From NCBI RefSeq assembly GCF_016742955.1, contig NZ_JABBYC010000046.1, forward strand, positions 1 through 36,947: a stretch of DNA of 36,947 bases, in the 5' to 3' direction. This stretch comes from Myceligenerans indicum. GTDB lineage: Bacteria > Actinomycetota > Actinomycetes > Actinomycetales > Cellulomonadaceae. This document shows, one piece after another, positions 17,409-24,513 of the stretch. Position numbers and translations under genes: made by a program. The number at the start of each line of letters is the position of its first letter. Positions within the stretch are counted from its first letter, which is position 1. The notes below the pieces were generated by a model. That model did not search any database. It saw only the letters and a list, made by a program, of their open reading frames with translations, and was not told where the DNA came from.

Positions 17409-18035
17409 TCACTCGCGGTCGAAGGCTGGCTTCATGTAGTTGAGCACCAGACGGGCCAGCTCGTCGAAGGCCTTCTGCGCGGCGTCGTCGTCCCGGTCCA
17501 CGAGCCAGCCGATCTCGATCCCGTCGATCTGCTGGGCGACGAAGCGCGCCAGGAAGTCGATGTCCACCGAGAAGCGGGACGCGCCGCGGTCGGCGAGCTT
17601 GTTCAGGTACTCACGGGTGAACCGGTAGCTCTGGTCCAGATGCGCCTGAGCAACCTCCCGCAGGACGCGGGAGCGCACCCCGGCCAGAGCGAACTCGAAC
17701 GTCAGGAGCCGCATGTGCTGGTTCTGCTTCAGGCCGTCGAGCAGCGACTTCGCAGACGCCTCGACGAGCGCCTCCGGGTCGTGCCCCTGGTCAAGCGCTG
17801 CGAGGGCCGGTTCCGAGGCCGTCAAGGCGATGGCGCGCCCCATCGCGCGCAGCATCTCCGCCTTGTCCTCGAAGCAGTAGTGCACGGTGCCCAGCGAGAT
17901 CTCAGCCTCCTGGGCCACGGCACGCACCGACACCGCTTCCACCCCCTCCCGGAGGGCGACCCGCAACCCGGCCTCGACGATCTCCTGGCGACGCTCCTCG
18001 AGCGTCTTGCGTCTACTCGCTCGGACCTCCGTCAT
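17409..18035 (-). CDS. TetR-family transcriptional regulator
   Basis: Predicted ligand-responsive DNA-binding repressor. The 208-residue protein has an N-terminal helix-turn-helix (about 10-58) containing IVEAGLRVALREGVEAVS, VRAVAQEAEISLGTVHYCF and the DKAEML helix typical of TetR/AcrR. An all-helical ligand domain of about 150 residues follows, whose ligand cannot be predicted. ATG 18035 overlaps the ispF stop codon as ATGA, and GGAG lies 8 nt upstream, indicating translational coupling to ispF. The gene is therefore likely cotranscribed with carD-ispD-ispF, or at least with ispF. Targets may include the oxidase and aldolase-like genes just downstream, but nothing in the sequence proves this. 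Confidence 0.9.
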   Translation of the reverse strand: MTEVRASRRKTLEERRQEIVEAGLRVALREGVEAVSVRAVAQEAEISLGTVHYCFEDKAEMLRAMGRAIALTASEPALAALDQGHDPEALVEASAKSLLDGLKQNQHMRLLTFEFALAGVRSRVLREVAQAHLDQSYRFTREYLNKLADRGASRFSVDIDFLARFVAQQIDGIEIGWLVDRDDDAAQKAFDELARLVLNYMKPAFDRE

Positions 18036-18622
18036 GAGACAGCTCCGCCCGGCCTCTCCACGCCCGATGCCTCGCCACCGGACCCGGCAGGCGTGGCCGG
18101 CTCGGCGGGTACGACCAGTGCGGGGAACACCAGCGCGGTGGCGATCGCCGCGACGCCCTCGCCACGCCCAGTGAGCCCCAGCCCGTCGGTCGTGGTCGCG
18201 GAAACGTTGACGGAGGCGCCCGCAGCGGCGCCGAGCGCGGCCGCGGCCGCGGCACGGTGCGGACCGATCCTGGGGCGGTTCCCGATCACTTGAACAGACA
18301 CATTCCCAATGGTGAACCCTGCGGCGCGAACTCGCCGAGCGGCCTCGGTCAGAAGCCTCGTCCCGGACGCCCCGGACCACTCGGGCTCGGAGGTGCCGAA
18401 GTTCGTCCCGAGATCACCGATCCCGGCCGCGGCGAAGAGCGCATCGGCTGCGGCGTGCGCGGCGACGTCGGCATCGGAGTGCCCGGCCAGGCCTCGTTCA
18501 CCGGGCCAGTGCAGGCCGCCGAGCCACAGCTCGCGGTCGGAGCCCTCGGGGGCGAAGGCGTGCACGTCCGTCCCGATACCGATGCGCGGCACGGGGTACG
18601 AAGCTGCGGGTGCGCCGTTCAC
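18032..18622 (-). CDS. ispF: 2-C-methyl-D-erythritol 2,4-cyclodiphosphate synthase
   Basis: Converts CDP-ME 2-phosphate to MEcPP in the non-mevalonate isoprenoid pathway; a cytoplasmic trimer. Counting from GTG 18622 (196 aa), the metal ligands are Asp19 and His21 in GTDVHAF and His48 in GHSDADV, and the CDP-binding/catalytic segment is TTTDGLGLTGRGEG. The start is decided by GGGAGG 7 nt upstream. Another GTG at 18637, directly after the ispD stop, would place that ribosome site inside the gene. The C-terminus extends about 25-30 residues beyond the usual 155-165-residue family length, as a Pro/Gly/Ala/Glu-rich tail. It follows ispD by 15 nt and overlaps the TetR gene. Confidence 0.95.
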   Translation of the reverse strand: MNGAPAASYPVPRIGIGTDVHAFAPEGSDRELWLGGLHWPGERGLAGHSDADVAAHAAADALFAAAGIGDLGTNFGTSEPEWSGASGTRLLTEAARRVRAAGFTIGNVSVQVIGNRPRIGPHRAAAAAALGAAAGASVNVSATTTDGLGLTGRGEGVAAIATALVFPALVVPAEPATPAGSGGEASGVERPGGAVS

Positions 18623-18637
18623 GCTTGATCCTCCCAC

Positions 18638-19345
18638 TCAGTCCTCCAGCTCAAGGGCTGCGACGCGCAGGTCGCGCTCCGTGGTGATCTTGGCGGCGGC
18701 CGCATCGCCTCGCACGATGTGAACGGGCTCGCCCAGCGCCTCGACGAGTCCGGCGTCATCCGTGGCGGCTGCCAGCTCCGAGCCAGAGCGGCCCTCGCCG
18801 GCCTTGTGGGCGCGTTCCAGGAGTTCCCGGGTGAAGCCTTGCGGCGTCTGCACCGCGCGCAGCACTGCACGGTCCGGGGTCCCCAGGACGAGCTCGGCAC
18901 CATCGCCGGGTACCACCTGTTTGACGGTGTCGGTGACGGGGAGTCCGGGTACGACGGCATCGTGGCCGGCCCGAACGGCGGCCACGACCCGCCTGACGAG
19001 ATCCTCGGGAACAAGCGGGCGGGCGGCGTCGTGCACGAGAACGACGTCATGTCCCGCGCCTGCCGCGGCAAGGCCCGCGGCTACGGACGCCTGGCGCGTC
19101 GGGCCACCGTCGACCACGGTGACGGGAACGGTCACATATGCATCGGCGGTGAGAAGTTCGGCCACGACGTCCCGGAGTCCGCCGGGTGCGGTGACGATGA
19201 GAGCATCGACCACGCCCGATCCGGCCAGCCTGCGTGCCGCATGGAGAACGAGTGGGAAGCCACCGAGATCGACGAGTGCCTTGGGCAAGTCACGCCCCAG
19301 ACGTGCCCCCGATCCGGCGGCGGTGAGGATCGCGAGCGTCGTCAT
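18638..19345 (-). CDS. ispD: 2-C-methyl-D-erythritol 4-phosphate cytidylyltransferase
   Basis: Transfers CMP from CTP to MEP, third step of the non-mevalonate isoprenoid pathway, two steps before IspF. The 235-residue nucleotidyltransferase has the CTP loop AAGSGARLG (9-17), PKAL, the metal-binding VHDAARPLV, TPQGF, and TDDAG near the C-terminus; length is normal. ATG 19345 lies 34 nt after the carD stop, with only a weak GC-rich ribosome site. carD, ispD and ispF in this order match Rv3583c-Rv3582c-Rv3581c of M. tuberculosis. Confidence 0.95.
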   Translation of the reverse strand: MTTLAILTAAGSGARLGRDLPKALVDLGGFPLVLHAARRLAGSGVVDALIVTAPGGLRDVVAELLTADAYVTVPVTVVDGGPTRQASVAAGLAAAGAGHDVVLVHDAARPLVPEDLVRRVVAAVRAGHDAVVPGLPVTDTVKQVVPGDGAELVLGTPDRAVLRAVQTPQGFTRELLERAHKAGEGRSGSELAAATDDAGLVEALGEPVHIVRGDAAAAKITTERDLRVAALELED

Positions 19346-19379
19346 GTCCGGACCCGCCCGTGGGGGGTCACAAAGGTGA

Positions 19380-19862
19380 TCAGCCGGCTAGGACCTCGTC
19401 GAGGATGGCTTCGGCCTTCTCCTCCTCGGTCTTCTCCGCGAGCGCGAGCTCGGAGATCAGGATCTGCCGAGCCTTGGCCAGCATGCGCTTCTCACCGGCG
19501 GACAGGCCACGGTCGGCATCGCGACGGGAGAGGTCCCGGACGACCTCGGCAACCTTGATCACGTCACCGGAAGCCAGCTTCTCGAGGTTCGCCTTGTAGC
19601 GGCGCGACCAGTTGGTGGGCTCTTCCGTGTACGGCGCGCGCAGCACCTCGAAGACACGCTCGAGGCCCTCCTGGCCGACGACGTCGCGCACCCCGACGAG
19701 GTCGACGTTCTCCGCCGGAACCTCGATCGTCAGGTCACCCTGAGCAACCTTGAGCTTGAGGTACATCTTCTCCTCGCCCCGGATCTTGCGGGTCTTGACC
19801 TCCTCGATCAGCGCCGCGCCGTGGTGCGGGTAGACAACAGTCTCGCCTACTGTGAACGTCAT
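19380..19862 (-). CDS. carD: CarD-family RNA polymerase-binding transcription factor
   Basis: Binds the RNA polymerase beta subunit and the upstream edge of the promoter bubble and stabilises open complexes. The 160-residue protein has the N-terminal RNAP-interacting domain (1-60, with Arg25) and the C-terminal helical DNA-binding domain containing PTNWSRRYKANLEKL. Trp85, the residue that wedges at the bubble edge, is present. Position 47 is Glu (LTIEVPAEN), where M. tuberculosis CarD has Arg47. VRDLSRRD replaces the mycobacterial VRDLWRRD. ATG 19862 has GGAAAGGGG about 10 nt upstream. It heads the carD-ispD-ispF-tetR unit and is divergent from the lpqE-like gene, as in mycobacteria. Confidence 0.97.
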   Translation of the reverse strand: MTFTVGETVVYPHHGAALIEEVKTRKIRGEEKMYLKLKVAQGDLTIEVPAENVDLVGVRDVVGQEGLERVFEVLRAPYTEEPTNWSRRYKANLEKLASGDVIKVAEVVRDLSRRDADRGLSAGEKRMLAKARQILISELALAEKTEEEKAEAILDEVLAG

Positions 19863-20247
19863 CTGCAGATGTCCCCTTTCCAGGACACAAGGTTACCACG
19901 TGACGGCCCTCGGTTTTCTTGACCACGCCAAGTTCGGAAGCCGTGCTGACATTGGTATTCCTGCAGGTCAGCGGCGACTTCTTGGACGTATTGGTGCACA
20001 CCGGCAACCGTGGACACGCCCGGTCGCATCGATCTGATCACACACTCTTGACCCAATTTTTGATTCGTACAGAATGACGTCTGCCCAATTCTCTCCACAT
20101 GCCGCCTCGGGGCGAGCCTCCGGCGGCGGCACCGGTGACACACACCACTGTTCAACTCACCCGCGGGGCGCCGCACGACGCACCGTCGCGGTCGCGGACC
20201 ACTAGGATGTTGGCTGATCCACAGCCTTGACCTCCAGGGAGTAGACC
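19863..20247. other. 385-nt divergent control region, carD / lpqE-like gene
   Basis: No gene is supported here. The segment 20041-20100 is distinctly AT-richer than its surroundings. It contains a TTGACC (20048-20053) followed 16 nt later by CAGAAT (20070-20075), a weak plus-strand promoter candidate. Two similar words, GACCCAATTTTT and TGCCCAATTCTC, occur about 35 nt apart. A CACGTG palindrome lies near 19900, inside the probable carD leader. I could not fix the carD promoter. Confidence 0.5.
20203..20208 (+). promoter_or_regulatory. Candidate -10 element for the lpqE-like gene
   Basis: TAGGAT lies 39 nt before the GTG start, giving a short leader that includes the GGGAG ribosome site at 20237-20241. 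No good -35 is seen. Confidence 0.4.
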
Positions 20248-20817
20248 GTGTCCCGTCGCACCACCGCCCTCCGACGCGCCCGCACCGTCGCGGTCGCGGC
20301 CGTCACCGCGGCGGGTGCCGCCCTCCTGTCGGCATGCGCCCCCACCACCACCGCGATCAACTACTCGCCGTCCGACGGTGTCACGGTGTCCGTGGGTGCC
20401 GAGAACGACAAGGAGTTCACCGACCTGCGGGGGATCAACCTCATGGTCGTCTCCCAGGAGGAAGGCGCGGCCGGCAGCCTGCTCGGCGCGCTGGCCAACG
20501 ACACCCAGGCCGACGCGACGTTCACCCTCGCCCCGGAGGGTGTCACCCCGGTCACCTTCGAGGTCGCCGCCGGTGAGACCCTCTACCTCGGCGGTGAGTC
20601 CGGCGAGCCCGTCCTGTTCGACGTCGTGCCCGCCGCACCTGGCGCCAGCCTCCCCGCGACTCTCGAGGCGGGCGGCATGGTGCAGGACTTCGACCTGCCG
20701 GTGCTCAGCGGTGAGCTCTCCGAGTACGCGCCCTACGTGCCGAGCCCGATGCCGTCGGAGTCGGCCACGCCGGACATGTCCGTGGCACCGGACGCATCGG
20801 CCACGCCGGAGGCCTGA
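20248..20817 (+). CDS. lpqE: LpqE-like lipoprotein
   Basis: Predicted secreted lipoprotein of unknown function. In the 189-residue protein an Arg-rich n-region and hydrophobic stretch (about 13-27) end in lipobox LSAC with Cys30 as the lipidated residue. The mature part is a compact beta-rich domain beginning INYSPSDGVTVSVG, with no catalytic motifs. The last ~35 residues are Pro/Ser/Ala/Thr-rich. GTG 20248 follows GGGAG. The identity rests mainly on position: it is divergent from carD exactly as Rv3584 (lpqE) is next to Rv3583c (carD), and on the shared lipoprotein type. Similar proteins are sometimes labelled DNA modification methylase, which nothing here supports. Confidence 0.75.
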   Translation: MSRRTTALRRARTVAVAAVTAAGAALLSACAPTTTAINYSPSDGVTVSVGAENDKEFTDLRGINLMVVSQEEGAAGSLLGALANDTQADATFTLAPEGVTPVTFEVAAGETLYLGGESGEPVLFDVVPAAPGASLPATLEAGGMVQDFDLPVLSGELSEYAPYVPSPMPSESATPDMSVAPDASATPEA

Positions 20818-20889
20818 GAGGCTTCGCGGGATTCCCCTGCTGTTGGAGCGATCTCGCCGATTTCCTTCGCTCCGGACAACTCCGGCCGC

Positions 20890-20895
20890 TAGGGT
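20890..20895 (+). promoter_or_regulatory. Candidate -10 element for the septum-formation-like lipoprotein gene
   Basis: TAGGGT in the 151-nt gap before the TTG at 20969 would give a leader of about 65-70 nt containing GAAGGG. There is no recognisable -35. Confidence 0.3.
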
Positions 20896-20968
20896 CTTGG
20901 TGGGCGATCCGTCCAGGTTTTCCCTCCCGACCACGCGGGATGATCTCTTTCCCTGAAGGGCTCGAAGT

Positions 20969-21505
20969 TTGCTTCAGCGCACCAACCTCCCCTCCACCCG
21001 CCGCGCTCGCGCCGCGGCCACCGTCGTCGGCGCCGTCCTGGCCGCCGGCGTCTTCTCAGGATGCTCGGCGATCGACGGATTCCTGGAGGGGAGTTCCAAC
21101 GAGGCTCCCCGCGATGAGAACGGCAACATCACCGAAGCGTCCGACGCCGACGCCATGGCCGTGGAGATCGGGGACTGCCTCGACATCGCCGAGCTCGAGA
21201 ACCAGGCCACGTTCACCGACCTGCCCGTCATGCCCTGCGACGAGGAGCACACCGGCGAGATCTACGCCGAGAAGGACCTCGCCAACGGCACCTACCCGGG
21301 CGAGGAGGACGTCACGAACGAAGCGGACACGTTCTGCGAGAACGAGTTCGAGACGTTCGTGGGCACGCCCTACTCGGAGTCCGAGCTGTACTTCTGGTCC
21401 TTCTACCCGACCAAGGAGAGCTGGCGGCAGGACGACCGGACCATCCAGTGCGTCCTGGAGTCGGAGCAGCCGGTCACCGAGACCCTGAAGGGCGTCGCCC
21501 GCTGA
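20969..21505 (+). CDS. Lipoprotein with septum-formation-type domain
   Basis: Predicted secreted lipoprotein. In the 178-residue protein the signal sequence ends in VFSGC, with Cys32 as the lipidated residue. An acidic spacer rich in Glu/Asn/Asp precedes a domain with DCLDIAE, MPCDEEHTGEIYA, FCENEF, a Tyr/Trp-rich segment and TIQCVLES. This cysteine pattern is that of the actinobacterial Septum_form (DUF4190-associated) domain, suggesting two disulfides. Actual involvement in septation is not shown by sequence. The start is TTG 20969, with GAAGGG 9 nt upstream. It has the same direction as the lpqE-like gene, 151 nt downstream, and is convergent with pstB across a 25-bp hairpin. Confidence 0.75.
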   Translation: MLQRTNLPSTRRARAAATVVGAVLAAGVFSGCSAIDGFLEGSSNEAPRDENGNITEASDADAMAVEIGDCLDIAELENQATFTDLPVMPCDEEHTGEIYAEKDLANGTYPGEEDVTNEADTFCENEFETFVGTPYSESELYFWSFYPTKESWRQDDRTIQCVLESEQPVTETLKGVAR

Positions 21506-21517
21506 CGACCGGAGAAC

Positions 21518-21579
21518 ACGCCGAGGGGGCTCGGCGGGCTCGGCCAACTGGCCTCGAGCCCGCCGAGCCCCCTCGGCGT
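21518..21579. terminator. 25-bp perfect stem-loop, bidirectional terminator
   Basis: 21518-21542 is perfectly complementary to 21555-21579, and the 12-nt loop contains a further GCC/GGC pair. It separates the convergent septum-formation-like gene (stop 21505) and pstB (stop 21600). Confidence 0.85.
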
Positions 21580-21599
21580 TCATGCGTCGTCGGGAATGA

Positions 21600-22379
21600 T
21601 CAGCCGAAGCGGCCGGACACGTAGTCCTCCGTGTCCTTCTCCCGGGGCGACGAGAAGATGGTCGCGGTGTCGTCCATCTCGATGAGCTTGCCCGGCTTGC
21701 CGGTGCCGGCGATGTTGAAGAACGCCGTCCTGTCGCTCACGCGGGCAGCCTGCTGCATGTTGTGCGTGACGATGACGATCGTGTAGTCCTTCTTCAGCTC
21801 CTGGATCAGGTCCTCGATCGCGAGCGTGGAGATCGGGTCCAGTGCGGAGCACGGCTCGTCCATGAGGACGACCTCGGGCCTCACCGCGATGGTGCGGGCG
21901 ATGCACAGCCGCTGCTGCTGGCCGCCCGAGAGCCCGGAGCCGGGCTTGTCCAGGCGGTCCTTGACCTCGCTCCAGAGGTTGGCACCCCGCAGGGAGGATT
22001 CCACGAGCTCGTCGGCGTCGGACTTGCTGATCCGGCGATTGTTCAGCTTGACGCCGGCCAGGACGTTGTCCCGGATCGACATCGTGGGGAACGGGTTGGG
22101 CCGCTGGAAAACCATGCCGATGGTGCGGCGCACCGCCACCGGGTCGACGTCCGGACCGTAGAGATCGACGCCCTCGAGCTCGACCTTGCCCTCTACGTGG
22201 GCGCCGGGGACGACCTCGTGCATGCGGTTGAGCGTGCGCAGGAATGTCGTCTTGCCACATCCCGACGGGCCGATGAAGGCCGTCACGGAACGAGGCTCGA
22301 TGGTCATCGAGACGCTCTCGACCGCTCGGAAGTCTCCGTAGTAGATGTTGACGTCCTTGGCGTCGATGCGCTTTGACAT
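21600..22379 (-). CDS. pstB: Phosphate ABC transporter ATP-binding protein
   Basis: ATPase of the high-affinity phosphate importer PstSCAB, at the cytoplasmic membrane face. The 259-residue protein has Walker A GPSGCGKTT, the Pst-typical Q-loop FQRPNPFP, signature LSGGQQQRL, Walker B VVLMDEPCSALDP and H-loop VTHNMQQA. Length is normal. ATG 22379 has GAAGGAA 8 nt upstream and lies 43 nt after pstA. It is the last gene of the pstS2-pstS1-pstC-pstA-pstB set. The product may also signal phosphate sufficiency through PhoU, encoded nearby. Confidence 0.98.
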   Translation of the reverse strand: MSKRIDAKDVNIYYGDFRAVESVSMTIEPRSVTAFIGPSGCGKTTFLRTLNRMHEVVPGAHVEGKVELEGVDLYGPDVDPVAVRRTIGMVFQRPNPFPTMSIRDNVLAGVKLNNRRISKSDADELVESSLRGANLWSEVKDRLDKPGSGLSGGQQQRLCIARTIAVRPEVVLMDEPCSALDPISTLAIEDLIQELKKDYTIVIVTHNMQQAARVSDRTAFFNIAGTGKPGKLIEMDDTATIFSSPREKDTEDYVSGRFG

Positions 22380-22422
22380 GGGTGAGTTCCTTCTGTGTGC
22401 GCTGAGTGCGGGGACCTGCGCG

Positions 22423-23373
22423 TCAGCGCAGCTTGGGGGCGAACCACCGGTTGACGAGGCGCCCGACGATGTTGAGGAGCATAACGATCGCGATCAGGGT
22501 GAGAGCGGCGCCCCAGGCGTTCTGGAAGGCGATGTCCGTGACGCAGCCCAGATCCCCCTCGCGGCACGGTGCGTTGCCCTGGCTGTACTCACGGTAGGCG
22601 AACACCGGGAGCGTCATCATCCTGCCGTCGAACGGGTTGACGTTGAACGAGTCGGTGACGCCCACGGCGATCAGCAGCGGCGCCGTCTCACCGATCACCC
22701 GGGCCACCGCGAGCAGCACACCCGTGGTCAGCCCCGCGACCGAGGTGCGCAGCACCACGCGGAGGATGGTGAGCCACTTGGGCACGCCGAGCGCGTAGGA
22801 CGCCTCGCGCAGCTCGTTGGGGACGAGCTTGAGCATCTCCTCGCTCGACCGCACGACCACCGGGATCATCAGGACGGAGAGTGCCACCGCACCCATCACG
22901 CCGATGCGTGCGCCCGGACCGAGGATCAGTGTGAACAGCGCGACGACGAACAGTCCCGCGACGATCGACGGAATACCGGTCATGACGTCGACGAAGAACG
23001 TCACCGCGCGGGCGAGCGGACCGCGCCCGTACTCCACGAGATAGATCGCGGTCAGCACACCGACCGGCACGGAGATGAGTGCCGCGAACCCGGTGATGAT
23101 CAGCGTGCCCACGATGGCGTGATAGATGCCGCCGCCCGGGTCACCGGGGAACACGTTCCGCATGGACAGCGTGAGGAAGTCGATGCTCATGCGCCCGATA
23201 CCGTTGCCGAGCACCGTCCACAGGAGCGAGACGAGCGGGGCCAGCGCGAGGGCGAAGCAGAACCAGATGACGACGGTCATCATCCGATCCACGTTCTTGC
23301 GGCGCTGTCCGGAGGCGGTCAGCATCTCCTTGGTCTGCTGCATCGCCTCCGCGGCGGAGATCGTCGTGTTCAT
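22423..23373 (-). CDS. pstA: Phosphate ABC transporter permease PstA
   Basis: Integral membrane half of the phosphate channel, paired with PstC. From ATG 23373 (316 aa) six hydrophobic helices are visible, with the permease EAA-type loop around NELREASYALGVPKWLTI and GETAPLLIAVG characteristic of PstA. A loop of about 30 residues with two cysteines (APCREGDLGC) lies before the last helix and should face outside. ATG 23373 has GGGAG 7 nt upstream and overlaps the pstC stop by one base (TGATG). The frame extends 14 codons further upstream, but into pstC. Confidence 0.97.
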   Translation of the reverse strand: MNTTISAAEAMQQTKEMLTASGQRRKNVDRMMTVVIWFCFALALAPLVSLLWTVLGNGIGRMSIDFLTLSMRNVFPGDPGGGIYHAIVGTLIITGFAALISVPVGVLTAIYLVEYGRGPLARAVTFFVDVMTGIPSIVAGLFVVALFTLILGPGARIGVMGAVALSVLMIPVVVRSSEEMLKLVPNELREASYALGVPKWLTILRVVLRTSVAGLTTGVLLAVARVIGETAPLLIAVGVTDSFNVNPFDGRMMTLPVFAYREYSQGNAPCREGDLGCVTDIAFQNAWGAALTLIAIVMLLNIVGRLVNRWFAPKLR

Positions 23374-24383
23374 CAGTTCGCTCCCGAGAATTCCTTGCGG
23401 CGTGCGACGATCCACCGCGCGAGCATGTTGACCGCCAGCGTGATCACGAAGAGCGCCAGACCGGTCGCGATGAGCGTGTTCACCGCGAGCCCCGATGCCT
23501 CGGGGAAGTCGTTGGCGATGTAGGCGGCGATGGTCTGGTGGTTGCCGGCCTCCAGCAGGTGCAGGGAGTAGGTGAAGCCCGGCGACAGGATCATCAGCAC
23601 CGCCATGGTCTCACCGAGCGCACGTCCCAGACCGAGCATCGCGGCAGAGATCACACCGGACCTGCCGAACGGGAGCACCGCGGTGCGCACCATCTCCCAG
23701 CGCGTGGCGCCGAGAGCGAGTGCCGCCTCCTCGTGCAGCTTCGGCGTCTGCAGGAAGACCTCGCGGGAGACCGCGGTGATGATCGGCAGAACCATGACGG
23801 CGAGGACGACGGCGACGGTGGCGATGGACTTGCCGGTCGCCGACACCTTCCCGGCGAAGAGCGGGAACCAGGAGGCGTTCTCGCCGAGCCAGAACCACAC
23901 CGGCTTGAGGACCGGAGCGAGCACCAGGAAGCCCCACAGGCCGTAGATGACCGAGGGGATGGCGGCCAGCAGGTCGACCAGGTAGCCCAGGCCCTGCGCG
24001 AGCCGGCGCGGCGCGTAGTGGGAGATGAACAGCGCGATGCCCATCCCCACCGGGGTGGCGAGCAGGAGGGCGAGCACCGCGGCGAGCAGCGTGCCGAAGA
24101 CCAGCGGCCCCACGTAGGCGACCAGGGACGTGTCATCCGGGTAGCGCGGGACCGAGTCGGCGAGTTCGGCCGGAGTCGCCGTGATCGCCGGCCAGCCGCG
24201 CGCGATCAGGAACAGGGCGACCGCGGCGAGCACGGCCAGGATGAGCGCACCCGCGCCGGTCGCGATCCATCGGAAGATCCGGCTGAAACCGCGCTCCGTG
24301 TCGCCGCTCGCACGGCGCCGGACCACGCGGCCTCGTGGCCCAGGGGGCGCCTCACCGGACGGCGGGCTGTCCGTGATAGTCAC
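23373..24383 (-). CDS. pstC: Phosphate ABC transporter permease PstC
   Basis: Integral membrane half of the phosphate channel. The 336-residue protein has a ~40-residue basic cytoplasmic N-terminus and six to seven helices. The PstC-typical segments AIPSVIYGLWGFLVLAP and KLHEEAALALGATRWEMV (EAA loop) are present, as is GRALGETMAVLM. GTG 24383 has GAGGAG 6 nt upstream. It follows pstS1 after 130 nt containing a stem-loop, and its stop overlaps the pstA start. Confidence 0.97.
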   Translation of the reverse strand: MTITDSPPSGEAPPGPRGRVVRRRASGDTERGFSRIFRWIATGAGALILAVLAAVALFLIARGWPAITATPAELADSVPRYPDDTSLVAYVGPLVFGTLLAAVLALLLATPVGMGIALFISHYAPRRLAQGLGYLVDLLAAIPSVIYGLWGFLVLAPVLKPVWFWLGENASWFPLFAGKVSATGKSIATVAVVLAVMVLPIITAVSREVFLQTPKLHEEAALALGATRWEMVRTAVLPFGRSGVISAAMLGLGRALGETMAVLMILSPGFTYSLHLLEAGNHQTIAAYIANDFPEASGLAVNTLIATGLALFVITLAVNMLARWIVARRKEFSGAN

Positions 24384-24445
24384 TTCTGCTCCTCAGGAGA
24401 CTGATCTGGTCGGGGTCAAGTATTCACGAACGACGCCGGTAGCCT

Positions 24446-24473
24446 GTCCAGGCCCCCTCAAGTCGGCCTGGAC
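24446..24473 (-). terminator. Intercistronic stem-loop, pstS1 / pstC
   Basis: A 9-bp perfect stem (24446-24454 with 24465-24473, core GTCCAGGCC) has a 10-nt loop between the pstS1 stop and pstC. Such a hairpin could reduce readthrough or stabilise the pstS1 message, giving more binding protein than permease. Confidence 0.5.
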
Positions 24474-24513
24474 CGGCCACCGGCGCCGGTGATGAGTCTC
24501 GGCTCGCCGCGCG

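Noticed and set aside
15654..18293. A very long plus-strand open frame (about 880 codons) opposite the aldolase, oxidase and TetR genes
   Set aside because: It is a GC-rich shadow: its composition is Arg/Pro/Gly/His-rich with no domain, and the opposite strand carries clear enzyme motifs.
21518..21579. An insertion-sequence remnant suggested by the 25-bp perfect inverted repeat
   Set aside because: The arms are only 12 nt apart, it lies exactly between two convergent stops, and there is no target duplication; a terminator explains it.
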